Shown here piece after piece: positions 23,290 through 32,162 of a DNA stretch of 64,000 bases (its first letter is position 1; each line of letters begins with the position of its first letter). The stretch covers positions 453,532-517,531 of the forward strand of contig NZ_SRRU01000005.1 in NCBI RefSeq assembly GCF_004784465.1, written 5' to 3'. Source of the DNA: Streptomyces griseoluteus. Its GTDB lineage: Bacteria; Actinomycetota; Actinomycetes; Streptomycetales; Streptomycetaceae. The notes under the pieces were generated by a model. The model made no database searches. It had not been told where the DNA came from and saw only the letters and a program-made list of their open reading frames with translations. The position numbers were made by a program, and so were the translations under genes.

Positions 23290-24027
23290 CTACCCGGCCA
23301 GCTTCAGGTCCGAACCCGTCACGCCGATCCGCACCCCGTCCGCCGTGGCCCGCACGCTGCTCACCGCGATGCCGCCCGGCAACTTGTCCAGGGCCTGCTG
23401 GAAGTCGGTGATCTGGCGGAAGGTGCCGTCCGCCAGGTTGGCGCCCGCGATGACCGGCAGCGCGTCCGCGTGCACCGAGACCTTGCCGCCCTTGACGTCG
23501 AGGGAACTGAGCACCGGAATGGTCCGCTGGATGCCGAGCGCCGGGATGCCGAGCTTCACCGAGACCTTGATCTTGCCGTCGCCGCCGTCGCCGAGGCCGG
23601 TGATCCGGGCGGTGATGCCGGGCGCCAGCTCGGTCGGCTCGGTCTTGGCGGCCTGCATGAGCTGGTCGTAGGCGATGGTCGCGGAACCGGTGCCTGTCCT
23701 GGCGGTGGCCGAGGAGTAGTCGCCGGAGAACTTCACGTCCTTCACGTCGGCCTTGAGGTCGTCGATACGGATCGTGCGGCCTTCGGTGCCGGTGGGCACC
23801 GGATACGACGGGATGCCCAGCTCCACCTCGTCCAGCGAGCCGGAGGCCACCTGGGTGAGGAACGGGAAGCCCTTGATGTCCACGTCCGGCGTCGAGGCGA
23901 GGTTCTCCCGCGCCCTCACCCGGTCCGCGACCTCGCCCTCGGCGAAGTGCACCGCCACGCGGTCCGCGATCACGAAGAGCCCGCCGAGGATCACGACGAG
24001 GATCAGAAGTATTCGCAGGGCCCGCAT
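23290..24027 (-). CDS. DUF2993 (LmeA-like) secreted or membrane-anchored lipid-binding protein
   Basis: 245 aa. N-terminal hydrophobic segment (LRILLILVVILGGLFVIADR) then a tubular-lipid-binding-like repeat fold: VDIKGFPFLTQVASG is the DUF2993 signature, repeated later as NLADGTFRQITDF. Mycobacterial LmeA of this family binds phospholipid in the periplasm and supports lipomannan elongation; the Streptomyces role is unknown. Confidence 0.85.
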   Translation of the reverse strand: MRALRILLILVVILGGLFVIADRVAVHFAEGEVADRVRARENLASTPDVDIKGFPFLTQVASGSLDEVELGIPSYPVPTGTEGRTIRIDDLKADVKDVKFSGDYSSATARTGTGSATIAYDQLMQAAKTEPTELAPGITARITGLGDGGDGKIKVSVKLGIPALGIQRTIPVLSSLDVKGGKVSVHADALPVIAGANLADGTFRQITDFQQALDKLPGGIAVSSVRATADGVRIGVTGSDLKLAG

Positions 24028-24210
24028 GTTCTCCCCAAAGGTCGGCGGCTCGGTTCCGGCGCCGCCACCGTAGCCCCGCCGGAGCCGCTCGGACGGAAAT
24101 TGTGGATCACCTGTGACGGGCCCACGCCGTACTGCGGCTTTTCCCGCGTTTACCCCCGGCGGGTTCAGGAAACCCCGGCCGGAAATCGCTCCCGGCCGGG
24201 GCGGGGCCGG

Positions 24211-25260
24211 TCAGCCGAAGACGCGGCCCAGGAGCCAGACCGCCGGGGCGGCCGCGGCGAGGGGGAGGGCCACGCCCGCGGTGAAGTGGACGAAGCGGGA
24301 GGGGTAGTCGTAAGCAGCGACTCGGTGGCCGATGAGGGCGCAGACCGCCGCGCCCGCGCCGAGGGCCGCGCCCTGCGAGCCGAGGTCGGTCAGGCCGCCG
24401 ACGGCGAAGCCGGCGCCCGCCCCCACCAGGAGGGCGAAGACGACCGACACCGGGGTGGGCATGGGCAGCGCGCGGGCCAGGACGGCGACCGCGACGGCCG
24501 CCGCGCCGACCGACACCGCGGCCGGGGCGGCGCCCAGGTAGCCGGTGGCGAGGATGGCGAGCGCCGAGGAGGCGACCGTGGCCATCAGGCCGTACATCCG
24601 CTCGTCCGGCGAGGCGTGCGAGCGGAGCTGGAGGACCAGGGCCAGCAGGACCCAGATGCCGAGCGGGCCGAGGATCGCCACCGGCGCCTGCTCGCGGCCC
24701 GCCGCCAGCACGGCCACGTCGGCGACCAGGCCGCCGAGGAAGGCCAGCGCGATGCCCTGCCGGGCGGGCCACATGCCGTTCAGCCGGAACCAGCCGGCCG
24801 CCGTCACGGCCTGGAGCAGCACCAGCGGCACCACCAGGGCGTACGAGCCGAGCGGCGCCGCCACCGCGAGCAGGGAGCCGAGCAGCGCGGTGAGCGCGGC
24901 GGGCTGGATGCCGGGCTCGATGACCGGCGAACGGCCCTCGAGCCGGGCCCGCTGCGCGTCGGTGATCCGGGCGTTCCCGGCGAGGGTGGCGGGACCGAAG
25001 GCGGGCTCGGGCTCCGGCACCGGCGCGGGGGCCTGCTGGTACGGCTGCTCGGCCACCGGCACCCGCGCGTGGTTCTGGGTGTCCCAGGTCTGCCCCTGCC
25101 ACTGCTGGGCCGCGCCCTGCTGGGCCCCGTAGGGCTCGGCGTAGGGGTTCGGGAACTGCGGCTGCTCCGGTTGGGGGGCCCAGTTGCCGGGGGTCCGCTG
25201 CTGCCCGTAGGGGTCGTACCCCGAGTACGGGCCGCCCTCGTACGACTGCTGGTCGCTCAA
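24211..25260 (-). CDS. Membrane protein with Pro/Gln-rich cytoplasmic N-terminus
   Basis: 349 aa. Residues 1-110 are Gln/Pro/Tyr-rich (YGQQRTPGNWAPQPEQPQFP) and disordered; the rest has about eight hydrophobic helices (AALTALLGSLLAVAAPLG and on to LAAAAPAVWLLGRVFG). The start is a TTG at 25260: AGGAGG lies 8 bases upstream and no ATG or GTG fits, since the frame runs back into moaD-like coding sequence. Only 4 bp separate it from the MoaD-like stop, so it is in that operon. Confidence 0.75.
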   Translation of the reverse strand: MSDQQSYEGGPYSGYDPYGQQRTPGNWAPQPEQPQFPNPYAEPYGAQQGAAQQWQGQTWDTQNHARVPVAEQPYQQAPAPVPEPEPAFGPATLAGNARITDAQRARLEGRSPVIEPGIQPAALTALLGSLLAVAAPLGSYALVVPLVLLQAVTAAGWFRLNGMWPARQGIALAFLGGLVADVAVLAAGREQAPVAILGPLGIWVLLALVLQLRSHASPDERMYGLMATVASSALAILATGYLGAAPAAVSVGAAAVAVAVLARALPMPTPVSVVFALLVGAGAGFAVGGLTDLGSQGAALGAGAAVCALIGHRVAAYDYPSRFVHFTAGVALPLAAAAPAVWLLGRVFG

Positions 25261-25264
25261 CGCC

Positions 25265-25519
25265 TCATCCTCCTGCGAACGGCGGGAGCACCTCGACCGT
25301 GCCGCCCTCGGCCAGCCGTACCGTCTCATGCGCGCGGGTCCCGACGGGAGCGCCGTCGACGAGGAACGCGCACCTGCGCAGCACGCGGGTGAGTTCGCCG
25401 GGGTGCCGTTCACGCACGCAGGCCAGCGCCTCGGCGAGCGTCGCGGCGTCGTACGGTTCGTCGGCGGTGCCGGCCGCGGCCTTGGCGGCGGCCCAGTAGC
25501 GCACCGTGACCTTGGGCAT
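25265..25519 (-). CDS. MoaD/ThiS-family ubiquitin-like sulfur carrier
   Basis: 84 aa ending in the required di-glycine (VLPPFAGG), preceded by RLAEGGTVEVLPPF. N-terminus MPKVTVRYWAAAKAAAGTAD matches MoaD. The C-terminal thiocarboxylate donates sulfur, for molybdopterin in MoaD or other acceptors in related carriers. No moaE nearby in the window, so its partner is unknown. Confidence 0.88.
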   Translation of the reverse strand: MPKVTVRYWAAAKAAAGTADEPYDAATLAEALACVRERHPGELTRVLRRCAFLVDGAPVGTRAHETVRLAEGGTVEVLPPFAGG

Positions 25520-25577
25520 CTCGTTCCTCATCGGACAGCGGAAACAACAAATACAAATAAAGACGGTGCCGCCAAGG

Positions 25578-26420
25578 CTAGTCCGTCCCCCGCCCGGTGC
25601 GCGCCCGCGCCCAGCGGCCGATCCGGGCCAGCAGCTCCTCCCCGGCCGCGTTCTCCGCGTGGCCCATCCCCGGCTCCAGCCAGAGTTCGCCCGCCTCCCC
25701 GGCCGCGTCCGCGAGCATCCGGGGGTGGTCGAGCGGGAAGTAGCCGTCGCTGTCGCCGTGCACCACCAGCAGCGGGACCGGCGCCAGCCGGGCGGCCGCC
25801 TCCACCGGGGAGAGCGGCACGGGGTCCCAGTCGCGGTGGTGGATGCGGGTGCGGAAGCCGTACCGGCCGACCAGCCGGCCCGAGGGGCGGGTGACCAGCC
25901 AGTGCAGCCGGCGCATCGGCGCGGTGCCCCGGTAGTACCAGCGGGCGGGCGAGCTGACCGAGACCACCGCGTCGACCGTGCCGGGGTTCAGCGCCGCGTG
26001 CCGCAGCACCACCGAGCCGCCCATGGAGAAGCCGACGGTCACCACGCGCGCGTGCCCGAAGCCGCGCGCCCAGTCCACGGCGGCCGTCAGGTCCAGGACC
26101 TCCCGGTCGCCCACCGTGGAGCGCCCGCCGGAGGCGCCGTGGCCCCGGAAGGAGAAGGTCACCACCGCCCCGTACGCGGCCAGCGCGCGGGCCACCCGGC
26201 GCACGTGCGGCCGGTCCACGTCCCCCGTGAAGCCGTGGGCGACCACGAAGACCACCCCGGCCGGGCCCGTTTCGTATACGGCGGGTCCGGGATCGTATAC
26301 GGAATCGACGGCGATTCCGTCGGCCGTACGCAGAAAAGTCCGGACACCGGGGCCTTGACCCGTCTCGGAGTTCGGACGAATGGTGGAACGTGTCGCATGA
26401 CCCGCCGGACCGTTGCTCAT
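25578..26420 (-). CDS. Alpha/beta hydrolase
   Basis: 280 aa. Nucleophile elbow GFSMGGSVVLRHAAL (Ser), acid in VVHGDSDGYFPLDHP, His in LEPGMGHAENAAG, and oxyanion region VVAHGFTGDVDRP. Typical serine hydrolase of the esterase/lysophospholipase-like group; substrate unknown. Divergent from glnR with 111 bp between start codons. Confidence 0.88.
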   Translation of the reverse strand: MSNGPAGHATRSTIRPNSETGQGPGVRTFLRTADGIAVDSVYDPGPAVYETGPAGVVFVVAHGFTGDVDRPHVRRVARALAAYGAVVTFSFRGHGASGGRSTVGDREVLDLTAAVDWARGFGHARVVTVGFSMGGSVVLRHAALNPGTVDAVVSVSSPARWYYRGTAPMRRLHWLVTRPSGRLVGRYGFRTRIHHRDWDPVPLSPVEAAARLAPVPLLVVHGDSDGYFPLDHPRMLADAAGEAGELWLEPGMGHAENAAGEELLARIGRWARARTGRGTD

Positions 26421-26441
26421 GTGGGCTATTCTGCTGGGCAG

Positions 26442-26474
26442 AGGACTCGGGCAGTGAAGCCCCCGAGTCCTTTT
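26442..26474 (+). promoter_or_regulatory. Terminator-like hairpin in the glnR leader
   Basis: AGGACTCGGG (26442-26451) pairs perfectly with CCCGAGTCCT (26462-26471) around a 10-nt loop, followed by TTTTG. It sits between divergent genes, so it cannot simply end an upstream gene on this strand. A TATTCT-like -10 lies about 10 bp upstream (26428-26433). A transcription attenuator in the glnR leader is the natural reading (inference). Confidence 0.65.
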
Positions 26475-26531
26475 GTGCTTTCGGTACCGCACCGGAGGCG
26501 TCCTCGCAGGGACCGAGGAGGAACCAGACGT

Positions 26532-27326
26532 ATGAGTTCGCTGCTGCTCCTGACCAACGCCCTCCAGCCGTCGACGGAGGTGCTTCCCGCTCTCGGCCTG
26601 CTGCTGCACAACGTGCGGGTCGCCCCGGCGGAGGGTCCCGCACTCGTCGACACCCCCGGTGCCGACGTCATCCTCGTCGACGGCCGCCGGGACCTCCCGC
26701 AGGTGCGCAGCCTGTGTCAGCTGCTGCGCTCCACCGGGCCGGGCTGTCCGCTCGTCCTGGTGGTCACCGAGGGCGGGCTCGCCGCCGTCACCGCCGACTG
26801 GGGCATCGACGACGTCCTGCTGGACACCGCGGGCCCGGCCGAGGTCGAGGCCCGGCTCCGGCTCGCGATGGGCCGCCAGCAGCTCGTCACCGACGACTCC
26901 CCCATGGAGATCCGCAACGGCGACCTCTCCGTGGACGAGGCCACCTACTCCGCGAAACTCAAGGGCCGGGTGCTCGACCTGACCTTCAAGGAGTTCGAGC
27001 TGCTGAAGTACCTGGCCCAGCACCCCGGCCGCGTCTTCACCCGCGCCCAGCTCCTCCAGGAGGTCTGGGGCTACGACTACTTCGGCGGCACCCGCACCGT
27101 GGACGTGCACGTACGGCGGCTGCGGGCCAAGCTCGGCCCGGAGCACGAGTCGCTGATCGGCACCGTCCGCAATGTGGGATACCGCTTCGTCACCCCGGAG
27201 AAGCCCGACCGGGCCGCCGAGGAGGCCCGTGCCGAGGCCCGGCGGGCCGCGTCCGGGCGGGCAAAGGCGGCGGAAGGGGACGCCTCCACCCTCCGCGAGG
27301 ACAGCGGAGTCGCGGCGGACGCTTAA
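26532..27326 (+). CDS. glnR: GlnR, OmpR-type global nitrogen regulator
   Basis: 264 aa. N-terminal receiver-like domain with D50 (ADVILVDGRRD) but without the usual acidic pocket, so it is an orphan, atypical receiver; C-terminal OmpR winged helix (LDLTFKEFELLKYLAQHPGR, then GGTRTVDVHVRRLRAKLG). Full-length identity with Streptomyces GlnR is evident. It activates glnA, amtB and represses gdhA under nitrogen limitation. RBS GAGGAGGA 9 bases before ATG. A hairpin lies in the leader. Confidence 0.95.
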   Translation: MSSLLLLTNALQPSTEVLPALGLLLHNVRVAPAEGPALVDTPGADVILVDGRRDLPQVRSLCQLLRSTGPGCPLVLVVTEGGLAAVTADWGIDDVLLDTAGPAEVEARLRLAMGRQQLVTDDSPMEIRNGDLSVDEATYSAKLKGRVLDLTFKEFELLKYLAQHPGRVFTRAQLLQEVWGYDYFGGTRTVDVHVRRLRAKLGPEHESLIGTVRNVGYRFVTPEKPDRAAEEARAEARRAASGRAKAAEGDASTLREDSGVAADA

Positions 27327-27421
27327 AGCCGCCGCCGCCGGGGTAGTGCCAGGGCACCCCCGGCTGCCTCCGGCCCGCGGTCCACGCCACGAATGCCCTG
27401 CCCAGAGCGGGTCAATCCGCG

Positions 27422-27433
27422 TAGACTCCGCGC
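27422..27433 (+). promoter_or_regulatory. Leaderless -10 element of the LacI-family gene
   Basis: TAGACT at 27422-27427, six bases before GTG 27434, with no ribosome site in between. This spacing is the classic leaderless arrangement in Streptomyces. Confidence 0.7.
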
Positions 27434-28459
27434 GTGGCGAAGGTGACTCGGGATGATGTGGCACGGCTGGCGGGGACCTCCACCGCCGTGGTCAGCTATG
27501 TCATCAACAACGGACCCCGGCCGGTCGCCCCGGCCACGCGCGAGCGTGTCCTCGCGGCCATCCAGGAGCTGGGGTACCGCCCGGACCGGGTGGCCCAGGC
27601 GATGGCCTCGCGCCGTACCGACCTGATAGGTCTGATCATCCCGGACGCCCGCCAGCCCTTCTTCGGGGAGATGGCGCACGCGGTCGAACAGGCCGCCTCC
27701 GAGCGCGGGAAGATGGTCCTGGTCGGGAACACCGACTACATCGCCGAGCGCGAGGTTCACTATCTGCGGGCCTTCCTCGGCATGCGGGTCTCCGGTCTCA
27801 TCCTCGTCTCGCACGCGCTGAACGACCAGGCCGCCGCCGAGATCGAGGCGTGGGACGCCCGCGTGGTGCTGCTGCACGAGCGCCCGGAGGCCATCGACGA
27901 CGTCGCCGTCACCACCGACGACCTCGGCGGCGCCCAGCTCGCCGTCCGCCACCTGCTGGAGCACGGGTACGAGTACGTGGCCTGCATGGGCGGCACCGCC
28001 GACACCCCGGCCGTGGGCGACCCGGTCTCCGACCACGTCCAGGGCTGGCGCCGGGCGATGTCCGAGGCGGGCCTGTCCACCGAGGGCCGCCTCTTCGAGG
28101 CCGCGTACAACCGTTACGACGCCTACAAGGCGGCGCTGGAGATCCTGGCCGGACCGCACAGACCGCCCGCGATCTTCTGCTCCACCGACGACCAGGCCAT
28201 CGGCGTGCTCCGGGCAGCCCGCGAGCTGCGGCTGGACGTGCCGGGCGAGCTGGCGGTGGCCGGGTTCGACGACATCAAGGAGGCGGCGCTCGCCGACCCG
28301 CCGCTGACCACGGTGGCCTCCGACCGTCCGGCGATGGCCCGCGCGGCGGTCGACCTGGTCCTGGACGACGGTCTGCGCGTGGCGGGCTCCCGCCGGGAGC
28401 GGCTGAAGACCTTCCCGTCCCGCCTCCAGGTCCGCGCCAGCTGCGGCTGCGGTAGCTGA
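27434..28459 (+). CDS. LacI-family transcriptional regulator
   Basis: 341 aa. N-terminal LacI HTH (VTRDDVARLAGTSTAVVSYV, hinge helix near GYRPDRVAQAMAS) and a periplasmic-binding-protein-like effector domain (DLIGLIIPDARQPFFGEM; AVAGFDDIKEAALADPPLTT). Ligand unknown; no sugar transporter adjoins it. Transcript predicted to be leaderless. Confidence 0.93.
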   Translation: MAKVTRDDVARLAGTSTAVVSYVINNGPRPVAPATRERVLAAIQELGYRPDRVAQAMASRRTDLIGLIIPDARQPFFGEMAHAVEQAASERGKMVLVGNTDYIAEREVHYLRAFLGMRVSGLILVSHALNDQAAAEIEAWDARVVLLHERPEAIDDVAVTTDDLGGAQLAVRHLLEHGYEYVACMGGTADTPAVGDPVSDHVQGWRRAMSEAGLSTEGRLFEAAYNRYDAYKAALEILAGPHRPPAIFCSTDDQAIGVLRAARELRLDVPGELAVAGFDDIKEAALADPPLTTVASDRPAMARAAVDLVLDDGLRVAGSRRERLKTFPSRLQVRASCGCGS

Positions 28460-28478
28460 AACCGCAGGTCAGCGGGGT

Positions 28479-28539
28479 CTCATAGGAACCGAAGGCGGTT
28501 CTGCCGGGCTTCTCAGCCGGGCCTCACGAAGCTCTCATG
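28479..28539 (+). promoter_or_regulatory. CTCA direct repeats in 11-bp phase upstream of the protease
   Basis: CTCAT (28479), CTCAG (28512), CTCACG (28523) and CTCATG (28534) start 33, 11 and 11 bp apart. Direct repeats in 11-bp register are typical of OmpR-family response-regulator sites. The array ends 22 bp before the protease ATG. A regulator of this family lies 1.4 kb downstream. Confidence 0.55.
28486..28501 (+). terminator. Small hairpin after the LacI-family gene
   Basis: GAACCG-AAGG-CGGTTC, a perfect 6-bp stem 27 bp after the LacI stop. Weak as a terminator by itself. Confidence 0.45.
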
Positions 28540-28560
28540 GTCGCGGGACATGCTCCTCGT

Positions 28561-29595
28561 ATGACCGAGAGCACGCGCCGCAGCGGCGGCCACGAGGACG
28601 AGCACCCCGAGGGAACTCCCGCACAGCCGTACGCGGCCTTTCCCACGGCCGGTGCGCACCCCGAGTGGCCGCCCCCGCCGGCCCACGCCCCCACCGCGGG
28701 GCCGGGGGCCGGGCACCGGCGCCAGCGTCCCGGTGGTCCGGTCACGCTGCTCGCGGCGGTCGCGCTGGTCGCGGCCGCGGTCGGCGGAGGCACCGCCTAC
28801 GCCTTCCAGCAGCTCACCGGGCACGGCACCACCGCCACCGACACGGCCACCCCGGTGGTCGCGGCCGGCAAGAAGGGAGACGTGGCGAACATCGCCTCGG
28901 CGCTCACCCCGAGTGTGGTCGAGGTCAACGCGACCCTCGCGAACGGCTCGTCCACCGGCTCCGGCGTGATCGTCAGCGGCCAGGGCGAGATCGTCACCAA
29001 CAACCACGTCGTCTCCGGTGCCTCCTCGGTGAAGGTGCGCACCAGCGACGGCACCAGCCGCACCGCCCGCGTGGTCGGCACCGACAGCTCCAAGGACCTG
29101 GCGCTGCTGAAGGTGGAGGGCGCCTCGGGGCTCAAGGCGGCGCCGCTCGGCACCTCTTCGGGCGTCAAGGTCGGTGACACGGTCGTGGCGATCGGCTCCC
29201 CCGAGGGGCTGACCTCCACCGTGACCAGCGGCATCGTCTCCGCGCTCGACCGGGACGTGACCGTCTCCACCGACGAGAGCCAGGGCGGACAGGGACAGGA
29301 CGGCGGCGAGCAGTGGCCGTTCCAGTTCGGCGGCCGCCAGTTCAACGGCGACACCGGCTCCGCCACCACCACCTACAAGGCCATCCAGACCGACGCCTCA
29401 CTCAACCCCGGCAACTCCGGCGGCGCCCTCATCGACGCCTCCGGCCGGGTGATCGGGATCAACTCCGCCATGTACTCCTCGGGTTCCCGGGCTTCCTCGT
29501 CCTCGGGCGCGGGCAGCATCGGACTCGGCTTCGCCATCCCCGTCGACACCGTCAAGGCCGACCTGGCGAAGCTCCGGGCGGGTTCCACGAGCTGA
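28561..29595 (+). CDS. Membrane-anchored trypsin-like (S1C/HtrA-type) protease without PDZ
   Basis: 344 aa. Pro-rich cytoplasmic N-terminus (1-58), one transmembrane helix (VTLLAAVALVAAAVGGGTAY), then an HtrA-type protease with triad His in IVTNNHVVSG, Asp in DSSKDLALLKV and Ser in LNPGNSGGALID. The protein ends soon after the protease domain, so the PDZ domain usual in HtrA is absent. Such proteases handle misfolded secreted proteins. CTCA repeats precede it; a two-component system follows. Confidence 0.9.
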   Translation: MTESTRRSGGHEDEHPEGTPAQPYAAFPTAGAHPEWPPPPAHAPTAGPGAGHRRQRPGGPVTLLAAVALVAAAVGGGTAYAFQQLTGHGTTATDTATPVVAAGKKGDVANIASALTPSVVEVNATLANGSSTGSGVIVSGQGEIVTNNHVVSGASSVKVRTSDGTSRTARVVGTDSSKDLALLKVEGASGLKAAPLGTSSGVKVGDTVVAIGSPEGLTSTVTSGIVSALDRDVTVSTDESQGGQGQDGGEQWPFQFGGRQFNGDTGSATTTYKAIQTDASLNPGNSGGALIDASGRVIGINSAMYSSGSRASSSSGAGSIGLGFAIPVDTVKADLAKLRAGSTS

Positions 29596-29644
29596 CAGCA
29601 CGTACCCGAGCACCACCGCAGTACCGAGCAGCAGGGAGAACGTC

Positions 29645-29878
29645 ATGATCAAGCGCGTCTCGCACCAGGCCCCTGTCTCCGGACCGGCGAACGTCGCCGT
29701 CGCCCTCGAGGTGGCGCACGAGCTGCACACCCCCGACCCCAGCCCCCGCCTGCCCGAGCTGCCCAGCCCCGCGCCCCAGCTCATGGGTCTGCGCACCTCC
29801 GCCGCCCGCCCGCACCGCCGCAAGGTGCCGCTGAACCGCCTCACCGCCCTGACCCGGCTCACCCCGGCCGGGGTGTGA
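29645..29878 (+). CDS. 77-aa hypothetical protein between protease and two-component system
   Basis: ATG with GGGAGAA 5 bases upstream. Sequence is Pro/Leu/Arg-rich (PDPSPRLPELPSPAPQLMGL) with a basic C-terminal stretch (RPHRRKVPLNRLTALTRLTP); no membrane segment. No family recognised. Its position, 49 bp after the protease stop, suggests co-transcription with it. Confidence 0.6.
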   Translation: MIKRVSHQAPVSGPANVAVALEVAHELHTPDPSPRLPELPSPAPQLMGLRTSAARPHRRKVPLNRLTALTRLTPAGV

Positions 29879-29968
29879 CCCCCGGGCCTCGGACGCGGCG
29901 GAGCCGAAACGTGCGAGGCTGAGAACCGCCCGTCCACGCCCCACCGCACCCACGAGGTACCGCCAGCG

Positions 29969-30703
29969 ATGAGCCCCGCCGAAGGCGACCGTGACCCCCA
30001 GCGCATCCTGATCGTCGACGACGAACCGGCCGTACGCGAGGCCCTCGAACGCAGCCTCGCCTTCGAGGGGTACGACACCCGGGTCGCCGTCGACGGAGCG
30101 GACGCCCTGGAGCAGGCCGGGGACTACCGGCCCGACCTGGTCGTGCTGGACATCCAGATGCCCCGGATGGACGGCCTGACCGCCGCCCGCCGCATCCGGA
30201 ACACCGGGGACACCACCCCCATCCTGATGCTGACGGCCCGGGACACGGTCGGGGACCGGGTCACCGGCCTGGACGCCGGGGCCGACGACTATCTGGTCAA
30301 GCCCTTCGAGCTGGACGAGCTGTTCGCCCGCATCAGGGCCCTGCTGCGGCGCAGCTCGTACGCGGGAAGCGTGTCCGCCGAGGCCCGCGAGGACGAGGCG
30401 CTCACCTTCGGCGACCTGCGGATGGACCTCGCCACCCGCGAGGTACGGCGGGGCGAGCGGCCGGTGGAGCTGACCCGTACGGAGTTCACCCTGCTGGAGA
30501 TGTTCATGGCGCACCCGCGCCAGGTGCTCACCCGTGAGCAGATCCTCAAGGCGGTGTGGGGCTTCGACTTCGAGCCCTCCTCCAACTCCCTCGACGTGTA
30601 CGTGATGTACCTGCGCCGCAAGACCGAGGCGGGCGGCGAGCCCCGGCTCGTGCACACCGTCCGGGGCGTCGGGTACGTCCTGCGGCAGGGCGGCGCCGAG
30701 TGA
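29969..30703 (+). CDS. OmpR/PhoB-family response regulator
   Basis: 244 aa. Receiver with DD pair (ILIVDDEPAV), phospho-acceptor D61 (LVVLDIQMPRMDG), Thr/Lys switch residues (LMLTARD, DYLVKPFELD), and a winged-helix output domain (VELTRTEFTLLEMFMAHPRQ; SNSLDVYVMYLRRKTEAG). Its stop overlaps the kinase start as GTGA, so the pair is co-translated. Confidence 0.95.
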   Translation: MSPAEGDRDPQRILIVDDEPAVREALERSLAFEGYDTRVAVDGADALEQAGDYRPDLVVLDIQMPRMDGLTAARRIRNTGDTTPILMLTARDTVGDRVTGLDAGADDYLVKPFELDELFARIRALLRRSSYAGSVSAEAREDEALTFGDLRMDLATREVRRGERPVELTRTEFTLLEMFMAHPRQVLTREQILKAVWGFDFEPSSNSLDVYVMYLRRKTEAGGEPRLVHTVRGVGYVLRQGGAE

Positions 30704-32154
30704 GAAGGCTGATGCGGCACTACCGGGCGCTGCCGATCCGGGCGAGGCTCGCGATGCTGGTCGCGGCGGCCGTCGCCTTCGCGGTGGCCGCGGTCTCGGT
30801 GACCTGCTGGTTCATCGTGCAGGGCAAGCTCTACGCCGAGATGGACGAGCGGCTGCAGAGCCTCGGCCGCCCGCTCAGCCCCGACCAGGTGACCACGCTG
30901 CTGCTGACCTGTCCGCAGTCACCCGGCGCGGACGAGGGGCCGCCCTCGTTCCTCTACCTCCAGATCGTCACCGCCCAGGGCAAGACCTGCGTCACCCCGT
31001 TCTCCGAGGGCACGGTGAAGACCACCCCCGCGGACGTGGCCGCCGCCCGGCACGCCACCCTCGGCCGGCGCACCCTGCGCGACGGCGTCGACTCCAAGGG
31101 CGACGACGTACGGGTCATGACCAACGCCGTTCCGGTCGGCGGGGCACCAGGGGCGCAGCCGTACCCGGAGGTCGCCGTGATGGTGGCCCTCTCACTGAAG
31201 GACACCCAGCGCACCCTGAGCGACCTGGCGCTGATCCTGCTGCTCGTCTCCGGGATCGGGGTGGTGGGCGCGGGCGTGGCCGGGCTCGCGGTGGCGCGGG
31301 CCGGGCTGCGGCCGGTGGACAAGCTGACCGAGGCGGTCGAGCACGTGGCCCGCACCGAGGACCTGGCCGTCCGCATCCCGGTGGCCGACGACAGCGACGA
31401 CGAGGTGGCCCGGCTCTCCCGGTCCTTCAACTCGATGACGACCGCGCTGGCCGGGTCCCGGGACCTCCAGCAGCAGTTGATCGCGGACGCCGGGCACGAG
31501 CTGCGCACCCCGCTCACCTCGCTGCGCACCAACATCGAGCTGCTGACCCGCAGCGAGGAGACCGGCCGCCCGATCCCGGCCGCCGACCGCAAGGCACTGC
31601 TGGCCTCGGTGAAGGCACAGATGACCGAACTGGCCGCGCTGATCGGTGACTTGCAGGAGCTGTCCCGCGCCGAGGGGCAGCGCGGGGAGCGGGTCCAGGT
31701 GTTCTCCTTCCAGGAGACCGTCGAGGAGGCGCTGCGCCGGGCCCGGCTGCGCGGACCGGAGCTGACGATCACGGCCGGCCTGGAGCCCTGGTTCGTCCGG
31801 GCGGAGCCCTCCGCGCTGGAGCGGGCGGTGGTCAACATCCTGGACAACGCGGTGAAGTTCAGCCCCGAGGGCGGCAAGGTCGAGGTCCGGTTGACCGACG
31901 GCGTGCTGACCGTACGGGACCACGGTCCGGGCATCCCGGCCGATGAGCTCCCGTACGTCTTCGACCGGTTCTGGCGCTCCCCCAGCGCCCGCGCGCTGCC
32001 CGGCTCGGGACTCGGCCTGTCCATCGTGGCCCGTACGGTCCAGCAGGCGGGCGGCGAGGTCACGCTCGACCGCGCCCCGGACGGCGGCACGGTCGCCACC
32101 GTCCGCCTGCCGGGCGCGCCGACGCCCCCTCCGCAGACGCACGAGGAGGGCTAG
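30700..32154 (+). CDS. Sensor histidine kinase
   Basis: 484 aa. TM1 about residues 15-37, extracytoplasmic sensor domain with two cysteines (LLLTCPQSPG, KTCVTPFS) that could form a disulfide, TM2 near ALILLLVSGIGVVGAGVAGL, HAMP, H-box DAGHELRTPLTSLRT, N-box NILDNAVKFSPEGG, G-boxes DHGPGIP and GSGLGLSI. GTG 30700 overlaps the regulator stop; an ATG four codons later is possible. Confidence 0.93.
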   Translation: MRRLMRHYRALPIRARLAMLVAAAVAFAVAAVSVTCWFIVQGKLYAEMDERLQSLGRPLSPDQVTTLLLTCPQSPGADEGPPSFLYLQIVTAQGKTCVTPFSEGTVKTTPADVAAARHATLGRRTLRDGVDSKGDDVRVMTNAVPVGGAPGAQPYPEVAVMVALSLKDTQRTLSDLALILLLVSGIGVVGAGVAGLAVARAGLRPVDKLTEAVEHVARTEDLAVRIPVADDSDDEVARLSRSFNSMTTALAGSRDLQQQLIADAGHELRTPLTSLRTNIELLTRSEETGRPIPAADRKALLASVKAQMTELAALIGDLQELSRAEGQRGERVQVFSFQETVEEALRRARLRGPELTITAGLEPWFVRAEPSALERAVVNILDNAVKFSPEGGKVEVRLTDGVLTVRDHGPGIPADELPYVFDRFWRSPSARALPGSGLGLSIVARTVQQAGGEVTLDRAPDGGTVATVRLPGAPTPPPQTHEEG

Positions 32155-32162
32155 GGCAGGCG

